In this document: positions 26,157 to 34,423 of the stretch, piece by piece | Position numbering within the stretch: the first letter of the stretch is position 1 | Layout of the letters: the number at the start of each line of letters is the position of its first letter | NCBI GenBank assembly: GCA_020445335.1 | Contig: JAGRGU010000065.1 | Location: forward strand, 18,996-82,995 | Reading direction: 5' to 3' | Source: Gammaproteobacteria bacterium | Lineage (GTDB): Bacteria > Pseudomonadota > Gammaproteobacteria > Chromatiales > Chromatiaceae | DNA: 64,000 bases | Notes under the pieces: model-generated | What the model was told of the DNA's origin: nothing | The model's database searches: none | Seen by the model: the letters and a program-made list of their open reading frames with translations, nothing else | Translations under genes and position numbers: made by a program

Positions 26157-27344
26157 ATGAGGAGGGATGGCGGCGACAGGCGGCTGCATTGCGCCTCACC
26201 AGGGCGCGCCGGCGGCGTCCTGATTCTTGCCTGCGCCCTGTTGTTGGGCGGCTGTCAAAGCTCCGCGGTGCGTACCCTGAATCACGCCGACGATACGCGC
26301 CAGCTGAGCGAGTACGAATCGCGCCGCTGGTACGCCGCGGAGGAGCTCGATCGGCACTGGCGGAACAAGGGCCTGATCTACTCCGATGGCGCGCTGGGCG
26401 ACTATCTGCAGGGCATAGCCGTTGCCCTCTACCCCGAATTCGGGGGTACCCTGAAGCTGCGGGTGCTGGATTCGCCCGACCTGAACGCATTCGCACTTCC
26501 CAACGGCAGCGTCTATCTGAATCTTGGACTGATCGCGAGGATGGAGAACGAAGCGCAACTGGCGACGATCGTTGCGCACGAAGTCTCGCATTTCAAGTTT
26601 CAGCACAGCCTGAAGCAGCGCCATGCCACCGAAGGCGCCGTGGTGGCCGGCTGGGCGGTCACGCTGCTCACCGGCATACCGCTCTCGGGCCAGTTGCTGG
26701 CGCTGGGTGCGATGTCCGGTTATTCGCAGGATGCCGAGCGGGAGGCGGACAGAGAGGGGTTCGCACGGATGGTCGCGCACGGCTATGATCCGGGCTCCGC
26801 TGCGGCGGTGTTCGATATCATGCGTGCCGAGGCCGAAGCACTGGACAGCGATGAGCCGTGGCTCTACGCCAGTCATCCCAAGCTCACGGAACGAATGCAG
26901 ACGATGCAGTCGCTCGCTGTGCAGCAGCCGTCCGCGGGTGGACGCAGAGAGAGCGCGCGCTTCCTCCGTGAAACCGGGGATCTGCGCTCGGTGCTGCTCG
27001 ATAGGTACCTGATCGGACAGAAATACAAGCAGCTGATCCATGTACTTGAGAACGCCGAGATCCGCCCGCGTTATCCCGGGCATGCCGATTTCTACCTTGG
27101 TGAAGCCTACCGTCAGCGCGCCGAGGAGGGAGACGGGGCGCGTGCGTTGGCCGCCTACCATAAGGCGGTCGGGCTGGCACCCGATTTCGCGCCGAGTTAC
27201 CGTGCGCTGGCGCTGATCAGGATGCAGAACGACGAACGCCCGGAAGCACGGCGCCTGTTCAAGCGCTATCTCGAACTCGCTCCCGAGGCGATAGACCGCA
27301 AATACATAGAGATGTATCTGCAGCGCATAGAGGGGGAGTCATGA
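26157..27344 (+). CDS. M48-family metalloprotease lipoprotein with TPR-like C-terminus
   Basis: A 395-residue periplasmic zinc protease. A signal peptide with lipobox LLLGGC is near residues 18-33. The M48 domain carries AHEVSHFKFQH (HExxH) and the downstream EREADREGF helix with the third ligand. The C-terminal 120 residues are helical repeats (YLGEAYRQRAEEGDGARAL, SYRALALIRMQNDERPEARR) of TPR type. It resembles BepA/LoiP-type envelope proteases that check outer-membrane proteins. The start is ATG 26157; its ribosome-binding site is weak, suggesting coupling to the gene before. It overlaps the next lipoprotein gene by 4 bases. Confidence 0.88.
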   Translation: MRRDGGDRRLHCASPGRAGGVLILACALLLGGCQSSAVRTLNHADDTRQLSEYESRRWYAAEELDRHWRNKGLIYSDGALGDYLQGIAVALYPEFGGTLKLRVLDSPDLNAFALPNGSVYLNLGLIARMENEAQLATIVAHEVSHFKFQHSLKQRHATEGAVVAGWAVTLLTGIPLSGQLLALGAMSGYSQDAEREADREGFARMVAHGYDPGSAAAVFDIMRAEAEALDSDEPWLYASHPKLTERMQTMQSLAVQQPSAGGRRESARFLRETGDLRSVLLDRYLIGQKYKQLIHVLENAEIRPRYPGHADFYLGEAYRQRAEEGDGARALAAYHKAVGLAPDFAPSYRALALIRMQNDERPEARRLFKRYLELAPEAIDRKYIEMYLQRIEGES

Positions 27345-27895
27345 CGCGATTATGGTTGTTGCTGCTGTTGCCGCTGCTGCTTTCCGGTTGCCCCGGCGAG
27401 TGGATCCGGGTAGACGACAGCAGACGGAATCACCAGGCGGAGCGTTACACGGTGAGCCTCCCGAGCGGATGGGTGGTGCGAACAATCGGTGACGTGCTGA
27501 CGGTGACGCGTGACGGTCCCAATCTCCAGCGGGTCAGGATCCGGGCGAGCCTGCATGAGGATGCGTTCGACAGCATCGAGCGTAAATCGGACAAAGAGAT
27601 GCTCCCCTCCGAGCTTGCCGATCTGTTCATCGCGGCGCTCAAAGGGGAGGAGAGTGACGGTCTGCCCAGCCTGCAGGTGCTGAGCAACGAACCGGTGACG
27701 GTCGCGGGACGGGACGCTTTCCGGCTGCACGCCGGCTATCGTCTGGAGAGCGGGCTGGAGTATCAGCTGCTGGCCGTCGGTTTTGTCACCGAGAAATATT
27801 TTTACGTTGTCAGCTATACCGCGCCGCGATTGCTCTTCTTCGAACGCAACAAGGATGAATTCGAGCACATCCTCGGCACGCTTGCACCCATCTGA
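27341..27895 (+). CDS. Lipoprotein of unknown function
   Basis: A 184-residue lipoprotein with signal peptide MTRLWLLLLLPLLLSGC and lipobox LSGC. The mature part has a beta-rich pattern (YTVSLPSGWVVRTIGDVLTV, AGYRLESGLEYQLLAVGFV) of the kind seen in small periplasmic domains similar to PsbP/MOG1-type or DUF1795 proteins; that likeness is tentative. The ATG overlaps the TGA of the M48 gene (ATGA), so the two are translationally coupled and may act together in the envelope. Confidence 0.75.
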   Translation: MTRLWLLLLLPLLLSGCPGEWIRVDDSRRNHQAERYTVSLPSGWVVRTIGDVLTVTRDGPNLQRVRIRASLHEDAFDSIERKSDKEMLPSELADLFIAALKGEESDGLPSLQVLSNEPVTVAGRDAFRLHAGYRLESGLEYQLLAVGFVTEKYFYVVSYTAPRLLFFERNKDEFEHILGTLAPI

Positions 27896-27971
27896 GCAAC
27901 GCCGGCAGAGGAGCAGTTCGCGGCTTGATCTGCTATGAGAGTCGACTACTCTCAGCAGCAGGGGGTGGCGC

Positions 27972-29183
27972 ATGGAACTGCTGGGACGAATCAGCGTCGG
28001 CAGCGCGGAAAATTCGCGTTCGATCGAGCTCTACCGGGGCGATCTGGTGGCGCTCCCCGAGGCGCATGCGGTCGATCTTCTGGTGGTATCGGCCTTTCCC
28101 GACGACTATCTTGCGACCGCCGGTTCGCTGATCGGCGCGCTGGCCGCGAACGGGGTCTCGGTCGCCGAGCTCGCAGCGCACAAGGCGCTGGATCTGCGCT
28201 CGGAGCGCTCCTGCTGGCTCTCCGGAGAGATCGCAGGCGGTCGCGGTTTCACGCGTATCCTCTGTTTCGAACCGCTGCGCAGAGGCAGGCCGCCCGAGCT
28301 GGTCGATGATCTGTTCGACAGCCTGGATCAGGTGATGCTGGGCGACTGTCGCGAGGGGCGGGTCGCGATGCCGCTGCTGGCTACGGGCGATATGGCCTGG
28401 CCGAGCGCGGAGATGCTCCCGGCGTTGCTCGACGCAGCGGTGGCAAGGCTGCGCATCGGGTTGCCGCTGCGGGTGTTGAAGATCGTGGAGAGGGAGCCGG
28501 GAAAGGCGGAGCTGCTGCAGCGGCTGTTCAAGGATTACGTGGATGCCCATGGTGGGCACTTCGACGCCAGGCCGCCGCGCCACCCGCGGCCTCCGCCCGC
28601 TGCACCGGAACCGGTGCGCCGCCGGGCCGGGCGGTTGTGGCGCCGATTGACGCGAGACGGTCTGCAGGAACTGGCGCGACGGCTGGGGCGCCTCGGCGGC
28701 GCCGGGCCGGGTGCGGGCTCGGTGATCCTCGGTGGCGGCGCCGATGGACCGCTCGACGGGCGGGACGGTGACTGGGACATATTCGTCAGCTATTCGCGCA
28801 GAGACACTGCGCTGGTAGACAGCTTCGTGGCGATGGTACGGGCGCAGTATCCGGAGGCGCGCATATTTCGCGACTCCGAGTCGATCCGTGCGGGGATGGA
28901 CTGGATCACCCGATTGGCGGAGGCGATCGACGCTTCGCGTAGCGTGGTCGCGCTCTTCTCGCCCGACTACTTCGATTCGACCTGGTGCAAGCGCGAGTTC
29001 AACGCGGCGATAATCCGTGCCGACCAGGGTGACGACGAGCTGCTCTATCCACTTTACCTGCGTGACGACAAGCAGGCTCCCTCACTCTATCTCACCTTCA
29101 ATCTGGTCGATTGCCGCGAGGCCGATGCGCAGAAGATGCTGGGGGCAAGCAGGAAACTGGTGACGCGGCTCAAGCAGCACTGA
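27972..29183 (+). CDS. TIR-domain protein with unfamiliar N-terminal alpha/beta domain
   Basis: A 403-residue cytoplasmic protein in three parts. Residues 1-185 are an alpha/beta domain with VDLLVVSAFPDDYLATAGSL and KIVEREP, reminiscent of macro-type or Rossmann-like ligand-binding domains but not firmly identified. Residues 190-260 are a Pro/Arg-rich linker. Residues about 268-400 form a TIR domain (WDIFVSYSRRDTALVDSF, IFRDSESIRAGMDWI, SPDYFDSTWCKREF) with Glu342 of the WCxxE motif, the catalytic Glu of NAD-cleaving TIRs. It could be an NADase effector in phage defence or a signalling scaffold; both are inferences. It lies 76 bases after the lipoprotein genes and converges with the GGDEF/EAL gene. 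Confidence 0.85.
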   Translation: MELLGRISVGSAENSRSIELYRGDLVALPEAHAVDLLVVSAFPDDYLATAGSLIGALAANGVSVAELAAHKALDLRSERSCWLSGEIAGGRGFTRILCFEPLRRGRPPELVDDLFDSLDQVMLGDCREGRVAMPLLATGDMAWPSAEMLPALLDAAVARLRIGLPLRVLKIVEREPGKAELLQRLFKDYVDAHGGHFDARPPRHPRPPPAAPEPVRRRAGRLWRRLTRDGLQELARRLGRLGGAGPGAGSVILGGGADGPLDGRDGDWDIFVSYSRRDTALVDSFVAMVRAQYPEARIFRDSESIRAGMDWITRLAEAIDASRSVVALFSPDYFDSTWCKREFNAAIIRADQGDDELLYPLYLRDDKQAPSLYLTFNLVDCREADAQKMLGASRKLVTRLKQH

Positions 29184-29198
29184 GGCAGGTGGGAAGGC

Positions 29199-31844
29199 TC
29201 AGATGCGGGACGAATTCAAGCTTGCTATCAGCTCGGGTATCTCTTGCGCGGCGATCGGTCTGCTGAACAGGTAGCCCTGTGCCAGCTCGCAGCCAAGCCG
29301 CTGTAGTATCTCCAGCTGCTGTTCGGTCTCGACGCCTTCGGCCACCACGTTCAGACCGAGATTGCGCCCCATGGTGATCGCGGCGCTGACCAGCTCGCGA
29401 TCCGCAGGATCAGTGGTGATCTCCTGGATGAAACTGCGGTCGATCTTGAGCGTATTGAAGGGGTAGTTGCGCAGGTAGCTGAGTGAGGAGTATCCGGTGC
29501 CGAAGTCATCCATCGAGAAGGTGACGCCCAGAGCGCTCAATTCGGTGAGCAGTGATTCGACAAAGGCGTTGGCGCTCATCAGTACCCCCTCGGTGATCTC
29601 CAACTCCAGCGTTGTGCCGGGCAGGCCGGTGCTGTCGAGCAGCTCTTTCACGAATTCGAAAATGCCGGGATCACGGAACTGACGCGGCGAGAGATTGACC
29701 GCGATCTTGAACGGCGTGATCTGGTTCCACTGCGCGGCCAGCGTCAGTGCGGTGGCGAGTACGTGGCGGCCGACCGCAACGATCTGGCCGTTCTGTTCCA
29801 GGATCGGGATGAACTCGTCGGGCGAGACCTGACCGAGCACCGGGCTGTTCCACCTCAGAAGCGCCTCGGCGCCCACCACTCTGCGCCCACCGATATCGAT
29901 CAGCGGCTGATAGTGGACGTGGAGCTCCTGCCTCTCCAGCGCACCCTGCAGGTGCTCTTCGAGCTGCAGCCGGCGTGACGCGGCCTGATTCATGTCATCG
30001 GTAAAGTAGTGATAGGTGTTGCGACCCTCCTCTTTCGAAAAGTACATCGCCGAATCGGCGTTGCGCAGCAGCGTGGCCGGATCCCTGCCGTCGACCGGGA
30101 AGAGTGCGATACCGAGGCTGGTGGTGAGCAGCAGTTCGCGACCGTCGAGCAGGAAGACCTTGCGGAAGCGCTCGAGAATGTTGGTTGCCACCGGACCGGC
30201 GTCGTCCGCCCTGCTGAGCCCGCCCAGGAGTATCACGAACTCGTCGCCTCCCAGGCGACCGACCGTATCGCCCTCGCGCAGTGATTCACTGAGCCGTGCG
30301 GCAGCCTGCACCAGCAGTTTGTCACCGGTCTCATGACCGAGTGTATCGTTGATCTTCTTGAAGTCATCGAGATCAAGGAACAACACCGCGACCATGGTGT
30401 TCGCGCGCTGCGCCTCTTTGGTCAGTTGCGCCAACCGGTCGAGTACCAGAAAACGGTTGGGCAGGCCGGTGAGGCTGTCGAAATGGGCGTGCCGCAGGAT
30501 CTGCTCCTGCTGCTGCTTCAGCAGCGAGATGTCGACCGCGGCGGTGCGTATGCCGGTCACCCCACCTTTGTCCTGGATGGGCGCCGAGTAGGCGAGTACC
30601 GGAAAGGTCGATCCATCCTTGCGCCTGGCGGTGTACTCGGTGCCCTGGGTGTCGTTGGCACGCTCTTTGATCAGTCTGCCGGCGGTTAGGGTGATCTTGT
30701 CGCCTTCACCCGGCAGCACCATATCGAAAATGGTCAGTTCGCCCAACTCGCTTTCGCGGTAGCCGTAGCTCTGTCGTGCATGGCGGTTGGCGTAGGTGAT
30801 GACCCCCTCGATGTCGGTTTCGCAGACGGTCAGCGGCAGCATGTCGGCCAGCTCGCGGAAACGCCGTTCGCTCTGGCGCAGGGTTTCGGTGGCGTTGATC
30901 GAGCGGAGCGCCTCGCAGCTGTATGAGGCGAGAATCGCACCTATCTCTTTGTCCTCTTCGACGAAAGGGGGTGTCTGCTTGGAGTGCAGCGTCAGCAGGC
31001 CCATGATTTCGCCGTTCTCACGCGGCAGCGGGAACGCAAGCATCGAGCCGTCGCGGTAGCCGTTCCAGCCGCTCGATTTGATGTTGGGTAGTTCACTGAT
31101 CTCCTCGATCAGCAGCGGCCTGCGGCTCTCCAGCACCTGCCTGAAGATCGAGTTCTCGGCCAGCGGAAAGGGAATGAACGGAGCGGCGTGGCCTTCGTCG
31201 AGTACATGGACTCTGCGTAGCCCCGCCTCCTCGACGAAGTAGAGGCTGCCGCCGGAGGCGCACATATGGTCAGCGAACTCGTCAAGGATATGGGTGCTTA
31301 CGCTGATGACGTCGGCGCAGGCCGAGAATCCCCTGGTGGTCTCGACGATCTTGCGCAGCCGGGCGTTGATCGTCTCGAGGTGGGCGTTGGTCTCGTTCAG
31401 TTCGCGGGTGCGTTCCCGCACCAGCTCCTCCAGATGCTCCTGATAGGCTCGGTTTTCGCGCAGCAGGCGGGCGTTGTTGAGCGCCTTGTCGACCGTGTGT
31501 TCGAGGATGTCGAGTCCCCGGATGGGCTTGATGAGGTAGTCGTAGGCGCCCAGGCGCAGCGCTTCCACCGCGTCGCCGATGATGCCGGCGCCGGAGATGA
31601 CGATGATCGGTATCTCCGGCCAGCGGGCCTTGCAGTGCTTGATCAGCTCCAGCCCGGTCATTCTCGGCATGCGCAGATCGGTCAGGATCAGCTCCGGCGT
31701 TGCCTGCTGCAACTGCTCCAGCGCCATCTGGCCATCGGCGGCCGTAAACACCGGGTAGCCGAGATCCTCGAGCTGGTCCTGAAAACTCTGGCGGATGAAC
31801 TCTTCGTCGTCGACAACCAGAATGGGGCTCTGTTGGGGGTTCAT
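29199..31844 (-). CDS. REC-GAF-PAS-GGDEF-EAL cyclic-di-GMP protein
   Basis: An 881-residue response regulator for cyclic-di-GMP turnover. Order: receiver (1-125, Asp56 in LILTDLRMPRMTG), a helical linker, a GAF-like domain (about 180-315), PAS (about 325-445), GGDEF (about 460-620, with intact GRLGGDEF) and EAL (about 630-875, with intact GAEALLRW). Both catalytic signatures are preserved, so it may make, degrade or switch between both activities. It follows the small response regulator on the same strand after 23 bases and is probably co-transcribed with it and the kinase, forming a signalling unit. Start at ATG 31844. Confidence 0.92.
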   Translation of the reverse strand: MNPQQSPILVVDDEEFIRQSFQDQLEDLGYPVFTAADGQMALEQLQQATPELILTDLRMPRMTGLELIKHCKARWPEIPIIVISGAGIIGDAVEALRLGAYDYLIKPIRGLDILEHTVDKALNNARLLRENRAYQEHLEELVRERTRELNETNAHLETINARLRKIVETTRGFSACADVISVSTHILDEFADHMCASGGSLYFVEEAGLRRVHVLDEGHAAPFIPFPLAENSIFRQVLESRRPLLIEEISELPNIKSSGWNGYRDGSMLAFPLPRENGEIMGLLTLHSKQTPPFVEEDKEIGAILASYSCEALRSINATETLRQSERRFRELADMLPLTVCETDIEGVITYANRHARQSYGYRESELGELTIFDMVLPGEGDKITLTAGRLIKERANDTQGTEYTARRKDGSTFPVLAYSAPIQDKGGVTGIRTAAVDISLLKQQQEQILRHAHFDSLTGLPNRFLVLDRLAQLTKEAQRANTMVAVLFLDLDDFKKINDTLGHETGDKLLVQAAARLSESLREGDTVGRLGGDEFVILLGGLSRADDAGPVATNILERFRKVFLLDGRELLLTTSLGIALFPVDGRDPATLLRNADSAMYFSKEEGRNTYHYFTDDMNQAASRRLQLEEHLQGALERQELHVHYQPLIDIGGRRVVGAEALLRWNSPVLGQVSPDEFIPILEQNGQIVAVGRHVLATALTLAAQWNQITPFKIAVNLSPRQFRDPGIFEFVKELLDSTGLPGTTLELEITEGVLMSANAFVESLLTELSALGVTFSMDDFGTGYSSLSYLRNYPFNTLKIDRSFIQEITTDPADRELVSAAITMGRNLGLNVVAEGVETEQQLEILQRLGCELAQGYLFSRPIAAQEIPELIASLNSSRI

Positions 31845-31867
31845 CGGGTTTGTCTCGAGAGGCCCGC

Positions 31868-32245
31868 TCAGTGCGCGTTGGCGCCAATCAGCCGCAATGT
31901 CTCGCTCTCCAGCCTCGCCAGATCGTCGACCGGTTTACGGAAAATCTCGTTGCAGACGTTGGGCTCTGCCTGCAGGTCCTGGGGTACGGTGAATTCGGGC
32001 GAGCCGGTGCAGATCAGGAACACCATGCGTGGATAACGCCGGCAGGCGCTGCGGATGAACTCGTTGCCGTCCATACCGGGCAGGCGGATATCGACAATCG
32101 CCGCATCCGGCTGCCCATTCTCCAGCAGTAGCAACGCTGCTTCGCCGGAGTCGGCTTCGAGCGGATCCCAGGCGCGATCCTCGAAATAGTCGACCAGGCT
32201 CTGGCGCACGATGGGCTCGTCGTCGAGGACCAGAATACTCTGCAT
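31868..32245 (-). CDS. Single-domain response regulator
   Basis: A 125-residue stand-alone receiver: acidic pocket DDE at residues 8-10, phosphoacceptor Asp52 in AIVDIRLPGMDG, a Thr in LICTGS and Lys in FRKPVDD. Its ATG overlaps the TGA of the upstream kinase gene (TGATG); a GTG one codon earlier is also possible. It probably takes phosphate from that kinase and relays it, since it has no output domain, perhaps towards the GGDEF/EAL regulator encoded next. Confidence 0.88.
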   Translation of the reverse strand: MQSILVLDDEPIVRQSLVDYFEDRAWDPLEADSGEAALLLLENGQPDAAIVDIRLPGMDGNEFIRSACRRYPRMVFLICTGSPEFTVPQDLQAEPNVCNEIFRKPVDDLARLESETLRLIGANAH

Positions 32246-34203
32246 CACCGCTCCCTCCGTTTTGACAGGGGCAGCCGCACGATGAATCGGGCCCCCTCGC
32301 CGACGGTCGACTCCACACGCAGATCGCCGCCGTGATTCTCTTTGATGATGAAATAGGAGACGCTCAGGCCAAGCCCGGTGCCCACGCCCAGCGGCTTGGT
32401 GGTGAAGAAGGGCTCGAAGATACGCCTGCGGGTCTTCTCATCTATTCCCGGACCGCTGTCCTCGATTTCGATACGGACCATCTCCTGATCTGTCTGGTAA
32501 CGGGTCCGTAGCGTGAATCGGTGACGCTTGCCCGGGATCTCCTGCATTGCTTCGGCACCGTTGCGCAATATGTTTAGCAGCACCTGCTGTATCTTGGCGC
32601 TTTCGCATGGCACCTGTGGCAGGTCATCGGCGTAGTCGCGCACGATCTCGATCGACTTGAAGTCGTACTGCTGCTTCAGGTTGTAGTCGGTGGCGGCCAG
32701 CTCCAGTGCCCTTTCCAGCAACTGCGACAGGTCGTGCGACGAGGGCGCGGCATCGCTCTTACGAGCGAAGGTGAGCATGTTGTCGACGATTTCGGCAGCC
32801 CGTTGGCCGGAGGCGGTTATGTTCTCGAGCATGCGCGGAATGCCGCGTTGCTGCATATAACTGGCGAGAACCTGCAGATCCAGCCCCAGCGATTCCGCCA
32901 CACCGAGGTTGGCGGGCATGCGGGTACTGCCAAGCCGTTCGCGCATCACATTTGCGGTCTGGATCATCGCCGCCAATGGATTGTTTATTTCGTGCGCCAT
33001 GCCCGCGGCAAGGCCGCCCACCGAAAGCATCTTCTCGCTCTGAATCATCATCTCCTCCATGCGTACCTGGTCGGTGACGTCGTCGAGCCGGATCACCGCG
33101 CCGTCGACGCCGTTGGTGACCAGTGGATAGATGGTGACGCTTTCGAAATGGGTCTCGCCGTTCTGCTGGTGGGCGCGCTTCGGGTCGACCTGCTTGCGGC
33201 GCGAGCGAATGGTGTTGTTGATGCGCTCGAGTTCGTTGGATAGGCGCGGGAAGACCTGCACCAGCGGTTTACCGAGTGCCTGCTCCAGAGGTATACCGGT
33301 GACGCGCCGGGCCTCATTGTTCCACTGCGTGATGCGGCCCTCTATATCGACGCCGATCAGCACCGAGGGCATCGAGTTGATGACGTTGATCAGATAGTTG
33401 CGAAGCTGGGTGACCTCCTCCTGCCGGCGCTTCTGCTCGGAGATGTCCCGCCCCACGCCACGATAGCCCTGGAACCCGCCCGCCTGATTCCAGATCGGCC
33501 TGCCGCTGAGGCTGATGTGGCGCTTGCCGCCATCGCTGCGCCGCCAGAGGATCTCCAGGTCTGAGAAGGGGCGCCTCTCGGTGACGGTCTGCCGATGCTG
33601 TCGCCAGGCCGTCTCATCCAGCTCCTGCCCGGCATAGACCTCCTCGCGGTTACAGCCGAGGATCTGCTCTGGTCTAAGCCCCATCACCTCCTCGACCCGA
33701 CCGGACAGATAGCTGAAGCGGAGATCGGCGCCCATCTCCCAGAACCAATCGGCGGCGATATCGGCGAAGTCGCGGAATCGCGCTTCGCTGATCTCCAGCG
33801 CGCGCTGTGTCGCCTCGCGCGCTGCCGTTTCCCGCTCTCCGGCTTGTTGCCGTGCATGCTCCAGCTGTGCCTCTGCGGCGCCGCGGGCGACCGCGGAGAG
33901 CAGCTGCGCTTGCGCCGGCGGCGCGATGACGCCGAGTACGCCGCCGATCTGCTGATCGAACATGAGCGGCCGGTAGTGACCTTCGGGGAGCTGAGTGCCG
34001 GCGCCGCCCGCGAGTGCGTCGGCACCGTCGACGAGCAGCGCGGCCAGCCCCTCCCGGTGACGTGCTCCGATCACTGCCCGTGGGGAGGCGGCCAGGATCT
34101 CGCCGGCGGGATCGAAGAGGGCGATCGAGCAGTTGCACTGCGCCGCGAGTGAGTCGCAGATCTGAAGCAGCAGTTCGCGCGGAAGGCGCTCTATCGACAC
34201 CAT
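32245..34203 (-). CDS. Cytoplasmic PAS sensor histidine kinase with CdaR-type N-terminal domain
   Basis: A 652-residue soluble kinase. Residues 1-110 resemble the putative sugar-diacid recognition domain of CdaR proteins ([20 protein letters not shown]). PAS domains at about 135-260 and 265-385 follow, then [17 protein letters not shown] with His404, an N box ([16 protein letters not shown]) and [13 protein letters not shown]. No membrane segments are seen. From residue 265 on it is strikingly like the LytS-type kinase at 510-3011, pointing to duplication of a kinase module with different sensors. It is the first gene of a kinase-receiver-GGDEF/EAL unit. Confidence 0.88.
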   Translation of the reverse strand: MVSIERLPRELLLQICDSLAAQCNCSIALFDPAGEILAASPRAVIGARHREGLAALLVDGADALAGGAGTQLPEGHYRPLMFDQQIGGVLGVIAPPAQAQLLSAVARGAAEAQLEHARQQAGERETAAREATQRALEISEARFRDFADIAADWFWEMGADLRFSYLSGRVEEVMGLRPEQILGCNREEVYAGQELDETAWRQHRQTVTERRPFSDLEILWRRSDGGKRHISLSGRPIWNQAGGFQGYRGVGRDISEQKRRQEEVTQLRNYLINVINSMPSVLIGVDIEGRITQWNNEARRVTGIPLEQALGKPLVQVFPRLSNELERINNTIRSRRKQVDPKRAHQQNGETHFESVTIYPLVTNGVDGAVIRLDDVTDQVRMEEMMIQSEKMLSVGGLAAGMAHEINNPLAAMIQTANVMRERLGSTRMPANLGVAESLGLDLQVLASYMQQRGIPRMLENITASGQRAAEIVDNMLTFARKSDAAPSSHDLSQLLERALELAATDYNLKQQYDFKSIEIVRDYADDLPQVPCESAKIQQVLLNILRNGAEAMQEIPGKRHRFTLRTRYQTDQEMVRIEIEDSGPGIDEKTRRRIFEPFFTTKPLGVGTGLGLSVSYFIIKENHGGDLRVESTVGEGARFIVRLPLSKRRER

Positions 34204-34423
34204 TTCTGCATTACCCCGGTGTTCTCCTGCTCTCTCCGATCGGCGGGAGCCGGCTGTTTCACCGGGCCGCGACGGAAGGCTTGCGGCGCTTCCGTGCTCC
34301 CTTCAAGTGCCCACGTTCGGATACAGAACGGGTGCGCGCTTCGTTTATAGTGTTATCAGCGATTCTAACGTGATTTCCCGTCGCAACGGAAGGTTGCTGC
34401 GGCACACATTTCGCATGCCGAGG

